Shown here: one piece after another, positions 60,672-64,000 of the stretch | How the letters are laid out: every line of letters begins with the position of its first letter | How positions within the stretch are numbered: the stretch's first letter is position 1 | Assembly (NCBI GenBank): GCA_031547595.1 | Contig: JAVBRU010000052.1 | Span: 62,001 to 126,000 of the forward strand | Length of the DNA: 64,000 nt | Source of the DNA: JAVBRU01 sp031547595 | Lineage (GTDB): Bacteria > Bacillota > Clostridia > Christensenellales > Aristaeellaceae | Direction of reading: 5' to 3' | Notes under the pieces: model-generated | What the model saw: the letters and a program-made list of their open reading frames with translations, nothing else | What the model was told of the DNA's origin: nothing | Databases searched by the model: none | Translations under genes and position numbers: made by a program

Positions 60672-61178
60672 ATGTAAATCAACATCCGCCCATGGCAAAG
60701 CGAAGACGCCAAAGCGCTTGCGAGCATACTGAACAACAAAAAAATACACGATAACCTGAGGGACGGTTTGCCCTTCCCCTATACCGAAGCTGATGCTGCC
60801 GATTTTATAGCCGGGAGAATTGCTGCGGATCAAAATAAAGCCTTCGCCTGGGCCATTACGGCAGATAACATCGTGATTGGCAGTATGGGTGTTTTTCGCA
60901 AAGAAAACGTGCATCGCCTCACCGCAGAAATGGGCTACTATATCGCTGAAGAATATTGGGGCAAAGGAATCATAACCGAAGCCATCAAACAGGCAACCTG
61001 CTACATATTTCAAAACACAGACATCATCCGGATATTTGCCGACCCGTATGCGTTTAATACGGCCTCCTGCCGCGCGCTTGAAAAAGCAGGCTTCGTGTAT
61101 GAAGGAACGCTCCGGAAAAACGCTGTCAAAAACGGCTGCGTGGTTGATATGAAAATGTATGCGCTTGTCAAGGGGTAG
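60672..61178 (+). pseudogene. GNAT acetyltransferase (RimJ type) with a stop at codon 2
   Basis: A perfect CGGAGGTG site precedes ATG at 60672, but the next codon is TAA; from codon 3 on the frame reads a complete RimJ/RimL-type GNAT N-terminus (INIRPWQSEDAKALASIL, DNLRDGLPFPYTEADAADFI) that continues intact to the stop at 61178 (AEMGYYIAEEYWGKGIITEAIKQ, NTASCRALEKAGFVYEG). TAA for AAA is one substitution. The remaining possible starts are ATC at 60678, CTG codons or the TTG at 60768, the last leaving 136 residues without the first strand and helix. Recently inactivated, an unusual start, or a sequencing error. Confidence 0.75.
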
Positions 61179-61746
61179 GATAACCGTGTGCCCACGCCCT
61201 GGCCTGGCCCAACAGCTTGGTGTACAGATATACATCACGCTGTGCAAAGGTTTCCACGCTGATTTTTTCGACGGGGAACCACACCACCGCGCTGTTTTCG
61301 TCGGGCTTCACGGTGGGCGCGATGTCTTCTTCCGCCAACAGAATATATGCGACGGACAGGTGCAGATGGCTGTTGACATACTGGCCGCGCTTCGTGTGCC
61401 CGCTCACCGTCAGCACATCCAAAGAGGCAATCTGATGCGAAAGCGGCACGGTGCAAAGCCCTGTTTCCTCCAGCGCTTCCTGCACGGCGACCTCCAATAA
61501 ATTGCCGTTGCCATCCGCATGGCCACCCGTCCAGGCCCAAGTATTGCGAATGTTGTGGTGGATCATCAGTGCCTTGTTGAGGGCTTTGTTGACGATAAAG
61601 CCGGAGCTGGTGATGTGCGCCAGCTCGTTCTGCCGCAAAAGAATGTTGTCCGGGAACAGGCGCATGCAGTCCAGAATCACCTTTTTGTCCTGGACTTCTT
61701 GTTCGTTTTTGGGTATGTAGTCTGCAATTTCGTCGATATAATTCAT
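61168..61746 (-). CDS. Nudix hydrolase
   Basis: 192 residues from MNYIDEIADYIP (AAGGATG upstream). An N-terminal 40-residue helical part, then the fold with GGHADGNGNLLEVAVQEALEETGL: the Nudix box is intact except that the Arg of REXXEE is Gln. Similar to unnamed Clostridia Nudix enzymes that act on NDP derivatives. Convergent with the GNAT frame, sharing 11 bp. Confidence 0.9.
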   Translation of the reverse strand: MNYIDEIADYIPKNEQEVQDKKVILDCMRLFPDNILLRQNELAHITSSGFIVNKALNKALMIHHNIRNTWAWTGGHADGNGNLLEVAVQEALEETGLCTVPLSHQIASLDVLTVSGHTKRGQYVNSHLHLSVAYILLAEEDIAPTVKPDENSAVVWFPVEKISVETFAQRDVYLYTKLLGQARAWAHGYPTP

Positions 61747-61777
61747 TCGTGTACATCCTTCCGATAATGGATGCCCC

Positions 61778-61806
61778 ATTATAGCAAATATCTGCCACAA
61801 TGACAA
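61778..61806 (-). promoter_or_regulatory. Promoter of the Nudix gene
   Basis: Minus strand TTGTCA (61801-61806), 17 bp, extended -10 TGC-TATAAT (TATAAT at 61778-61783). Leader of about 25 bases. Confidence 0.78.
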
Positions 61807-61972
61807 TTTCGCTTTTCCCAATATAAAAGCGCCTGTGGCTACAAGCGCTGGCTTCTATAAAAATCTTATCCTGCGGTTACGCCCTAAAACCGCCCCCGTG
61901 AACAGATTCGGGCGCGGTATTGGGGCACAAACTTTACGGCGGCGTGATAGCTTCCTTCGTATTTGAAAGCGC

Positions 61973-62293
61973 TCAAATGGCCTGCGCGCGCAGCTTGTAT
62001 CCGCAGCGGTAGATGGTCTCGATGCAGGAGAAGCCCAGCTTTTTGCGCAGGCGCTGCACGTGCACATCTACCGTGCGCGTGTCGCCGGGGCACATGTAGC
62101 CCCACGCGTCGCGAAGCAGCTCCTCGCGGGATACCGGCCTGTCCACGTTGAGCGCAAGCTCTTGCAGCAGGGAAAACTCCTGCTGGGTCAGCGGACAGGG
62201 TTCACCATCCACATAGACGGCCATGGTTTCTTCGTCAATGGCCAGCACTGCCGGGATATCCTGGGTGGGATAAATGGAAAGCATAGTGCTCAT
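61973..62293 (-). CDS. Stand-alone OmpR/PhoB-type winged-helix DNA-binding protein
   Basis: 106 residues from MSTMLSIYP (GAGGTG upstream). Residues about 18-103 are a full Trans_Reg_C domain: VDGEPCPLTQQEFSLLQELA, REELLRDAWGYM, RTVDVHVQRLRKKLGF, IETIYRCGYKL. No receiver domain and no coding frame for one upstream. It cannot be switched by phosphorylation in the classical way. Divergent from the solute-binding gene that follows, which could be its target. Confidence 0.9.
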   Translation of the reverse strand: MSTMLSIYPTQDIPAVLAIDEETMAVYVDGEPCPLTQQEFSLLQELALNVDRPVSREELLRDAWGYMCPGDTRTVDVHVQRLRKKLGFSCIETIYRCGYKLRAQAI

Positions 62294-62452
62294 TGCTCAT
62301 CACCTCACCTATTAGACGTACCAAATCGCCCGTTTGTTGCACATGCAGAAAAATTTTTGTAAAAAAACCGTAACATTCGGGCGTTTGGGCAAAAAAGAAC
62401 CTGTTCAGGTGCACCAATATTGGAAAACAATGAAACTTCACCACAAAATGGG

Positions 62453-62481
62453 TTGAATAAAATTGGGTTATATTGTAGAAT
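62453..62481 (+). promoter_or_regulatory. Promoter of the last solute-binding gene
   Basis: TTGAAT (62453-62458), 17 bp, TAGAAT (62476-62481), leaving a leader of about 135 bases. In the leader a 16-codon frame (ATG at 62494) has no clear ribosome-binding site. The 328-bp gap (62294-62621) holds nothing else. Confidence 0.75.
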
Positions 62482-62621
62482 AAGCATGAGGGTATGTGTA
62501 TACCACAAGAACGCACGACGATAGATAAGAGAAGAACCTGGTGAATAGCCATCGACCAGCATGTTGTTTGTTTTGCCTTTCCAAGAAGGGCGCAATGATA
62601 TAGACAAAGAGGGGGATCAGA

Positions 62622-64000
62622 ATGAGCATCCGCAAAATCAACTGCTGCGCCTTGGCTGTGCTGTTGCTAGCTGCCTGCTTGATGAGCTTTGCGTTGGCAG
62701 AGGGCAGCGATATTGTGCCACAGTCCCGCTTTATCAAGGCACCCTTCCGTTATGCCGTGGACGATACGGGCATCTAGGTGGTGACGGGAGACACGGTGAG
62801 CCTGTACCGCGATATAACGGATGATGCACCCGTATCCTTTCAAACCCAAAGCGCGGGAGAGCAGATATCGGCCTATGGCGGCAATGTATATTTGAGCATG
62901 CGCGATGAAGGGGCGCACTTCATTGCGCAATATAACGCCAAGGGGCAAATGCTTGGCCAATGGATGCTGCCAGCCGACATGGCCATCTATCAAATCGAGG
63001 CGGCAAAAGATTCTATATATATCCTGGCATTGGCAACAGCCACGCAGGAAGCCATATTCTCCGCAGCGGTGACGCCCAGCCCTGACGATGGTCACTCACA
63101 TGTGCAGGAGCACATAGACGGTGCCTGCATTTATAAGCTGGACAAAGCAACTGGCAAGTTGGCGCTGTTAAAAGTACCAAGTTGGGAAAACAAAAACATT
63201 TCCACCTTTTGCGTCTATGAGGATACCTTGTGCGCACTGGGCGATTTGGTAAGTATGGTAGACCTTGCAAAGGGTGTTTGCCTTGGCTCGCAGCAGCTCT
63301 ACGGCTTCTTTGGCTATATTCAAAAAGGCATTGAGGCTGATGAGTGCGTGTTGATGGTAGACAGCGGGGGAACTTCCCTCAGCGTAATGGACATCCGTAC
63401 GGGAAAGCTGCGCAGCTATTTTAATACAAACGCCTGGTATGGCGGGCTGCGCAGAAACAGCGATACGCTGGTCATGGTGGATGTTGCTATGAATGAATTG
63501 GTGACTCTGCCACTGCTTCCGCTGCCGCAGGAGGAAAAATCGCTGACGCTGGTGAACAGTAACGGCCTGCAGACCGAGCCACGGATGATGACAGCCATTG
63601 CTATGTTTCACGAGCGTTACCCAAATACAGAAATCCTATTTCAGGATGTGACCGACGCACGCATGCTGGCGGCCTCGCTGCTGGCGGGCGACCCGAATTA
63701 TGATATACTGTTTGTGCAGGAGGACGGGTACCTGTGCTCGCGCGTGATGCAAAAGGCGGGCGCGCTGGCCGATTTGAAACAGTTTCCGGAAATCATGGCG
63801 CAGCTGGAGCAGTGGATTAATATCACGCCGCTGATTTCGCAGGGCGGCCAAGTTTATGGAATCCCCCACTGGATGCTGCCCTACGGCTGGCGTGTGAATA
63901 CCGAACTGTTTGAGAAAATCGGCTTCGACATCCCGCCGGAAAATTGGACGTGGGAGGACTTCTTTGCACTGGGCGACCAGCTGATGGCATACAATGCGCA
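62622..64000 (+). pseudogene. Large extracellular solute-binding protein, interrupted by TAG at codon 52 and cut by the window end
   Basis: GAGGGGG site, ATG, and a signal peptide (MSIRKINCCALAVLLLAACL...ALAEG). After codon 51 (VDDTGI) an in-frame TAG stands at 62775-62777; the frame then stays open for over 1.2 kb to the window edge. Residues about 45-300 have strand-turn repeats with propeller character (GDTVSLYRD, GGNVYLSMRDEG, YNAKGQMLGQW). From about residue 310 the solute-binding fold begins (LTLVNSNGLQTEPRMMTAIAMF, PNYDILFVQEDGYLCSRVM, GGQVYGIPHWMLPYGWRVNTELFEKIGF). No terminating downstream start with a good site is evident, so the product is probably lost unless the stop is read through or is a sequence error. 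Confidence 0.75.

Noticed and set aside
61964..61977. TGAAAGCGCTCAAA, close to the CcpA cre consensus
   Set aside because: It overlaps the stop codon of the winged-helix gene and is not near a promoter for a downstream gene.
62494..62544. 16-codon upstream frame in the leader of the last solute-binding gene
   Set aside because: No ribosome-binding site and no repeated regulatory codons; likely chance.
1..64000. CRISPR arrays, tRNA and rRNA genes
   Set aside because: No regularly spaced direct repeats, no cloverleaf with a conserved T-loop, and no rRNA-like sequence were seen.
1..64000. TAG reassignment as an explanation for the interrupted solute-binding gene
   Set aside because: Several intact genes in the window end in TAG at the expected length, so TAG is an ordinary stop here.

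Overview
The window is a GC-rich (roughly 60 percent by eye), densely coded stretch of a bacterial chromosome. Gene content and order point to a low-complexity-envelope member of Bacillota, class Clostridia: dprA-topA-trmFO-hslV-hslU, nadD/yqeK-rsfS and maf-mreBCD-PBP2-minD-rodA all run in Firmicutes order, Shine-Dalgarno sites are strong (GGAGG), TTG and GTG starts are frequent, and there are many sugar ABC importers that lack their own ATPase. A gut Christensenellales-type lineage would fit, but that placement is inference; there is no rRNA in the window. I see no tRNA, rRNA or CRISPR array.

Layout. 1-9.2 kb: housekeeping genes (DNA uptake/recombination, topoisomerase I, tRNA methylation, HslUV protease, a NadD-YqeK fusion, ribosome silencing factor). 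9.2-9.6 kb: a nest of hairpin repeats. 9.6-12.4 kb (minus): a secreted GH13 amylase-family lipoprotein and a small secreted protein. 12.7-25.8 kb (plus): a 13-kb carbohydrate-uptake cluster with two complete permease pairs, two solute-binding proteins (one very large, with N-terminal carbohydrate-binding-like domains), a membrane NHL/TPR/Yip1-like protein, a DUF5696-type protein and a nucleoside hydrolase. 25.8-26.4 kb: a MITE-like element and a multi-hairpin element. 26.4-32.2 kb (minus): MutT, a GHKL kinase/LytTR regulator pair, a PNPOx-like protein, a large surface protein and a Nudix-like protein with a decayed active site. 32.6-40.6 kb (plus): the cell-shape operon. 41-43.2 kb: an AraC-type transmembrane regulator. 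43.3-44.4 kb: an AT-richer island with a small XRE regulator and inverted repeats. 44.4-59.9 kb: a divergent catabolic locus, with a minus-strand sugar-acid-type operon (epimerase, DapA-like aldolase, M20 amidohydrolase, EamA exporter/importer, Gfo/Idh) facing a plus-strand LplABC-type importer followed by a beta-helix protein, 2-hydroxyacid dehydrogenase, second Gfo/Idh enzyme, GNAT and GH43. 60-64 kb: small accessory genes, two of which carry in-frame stop codons, ending inside another large solute-binding protein.

How it works together. Secreted glycosidase-family proteins, four solute-binding proteins (counting the interrupted one), three permease pairs and sugar oxidoreductases make this a glycan-scavenging region embedded between housekeeping operons. 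No ABC ATPase is present, so a shared MsmX-type ATPase elsewhere must be assumed. The most unusual non-coding signals are eight copies of a double-hairpin repeat at gene ends and three copies of a linked element whose core GGAATGC-NN-GCATTCC is constant while its outer stem arms change in a mutually complementary way.
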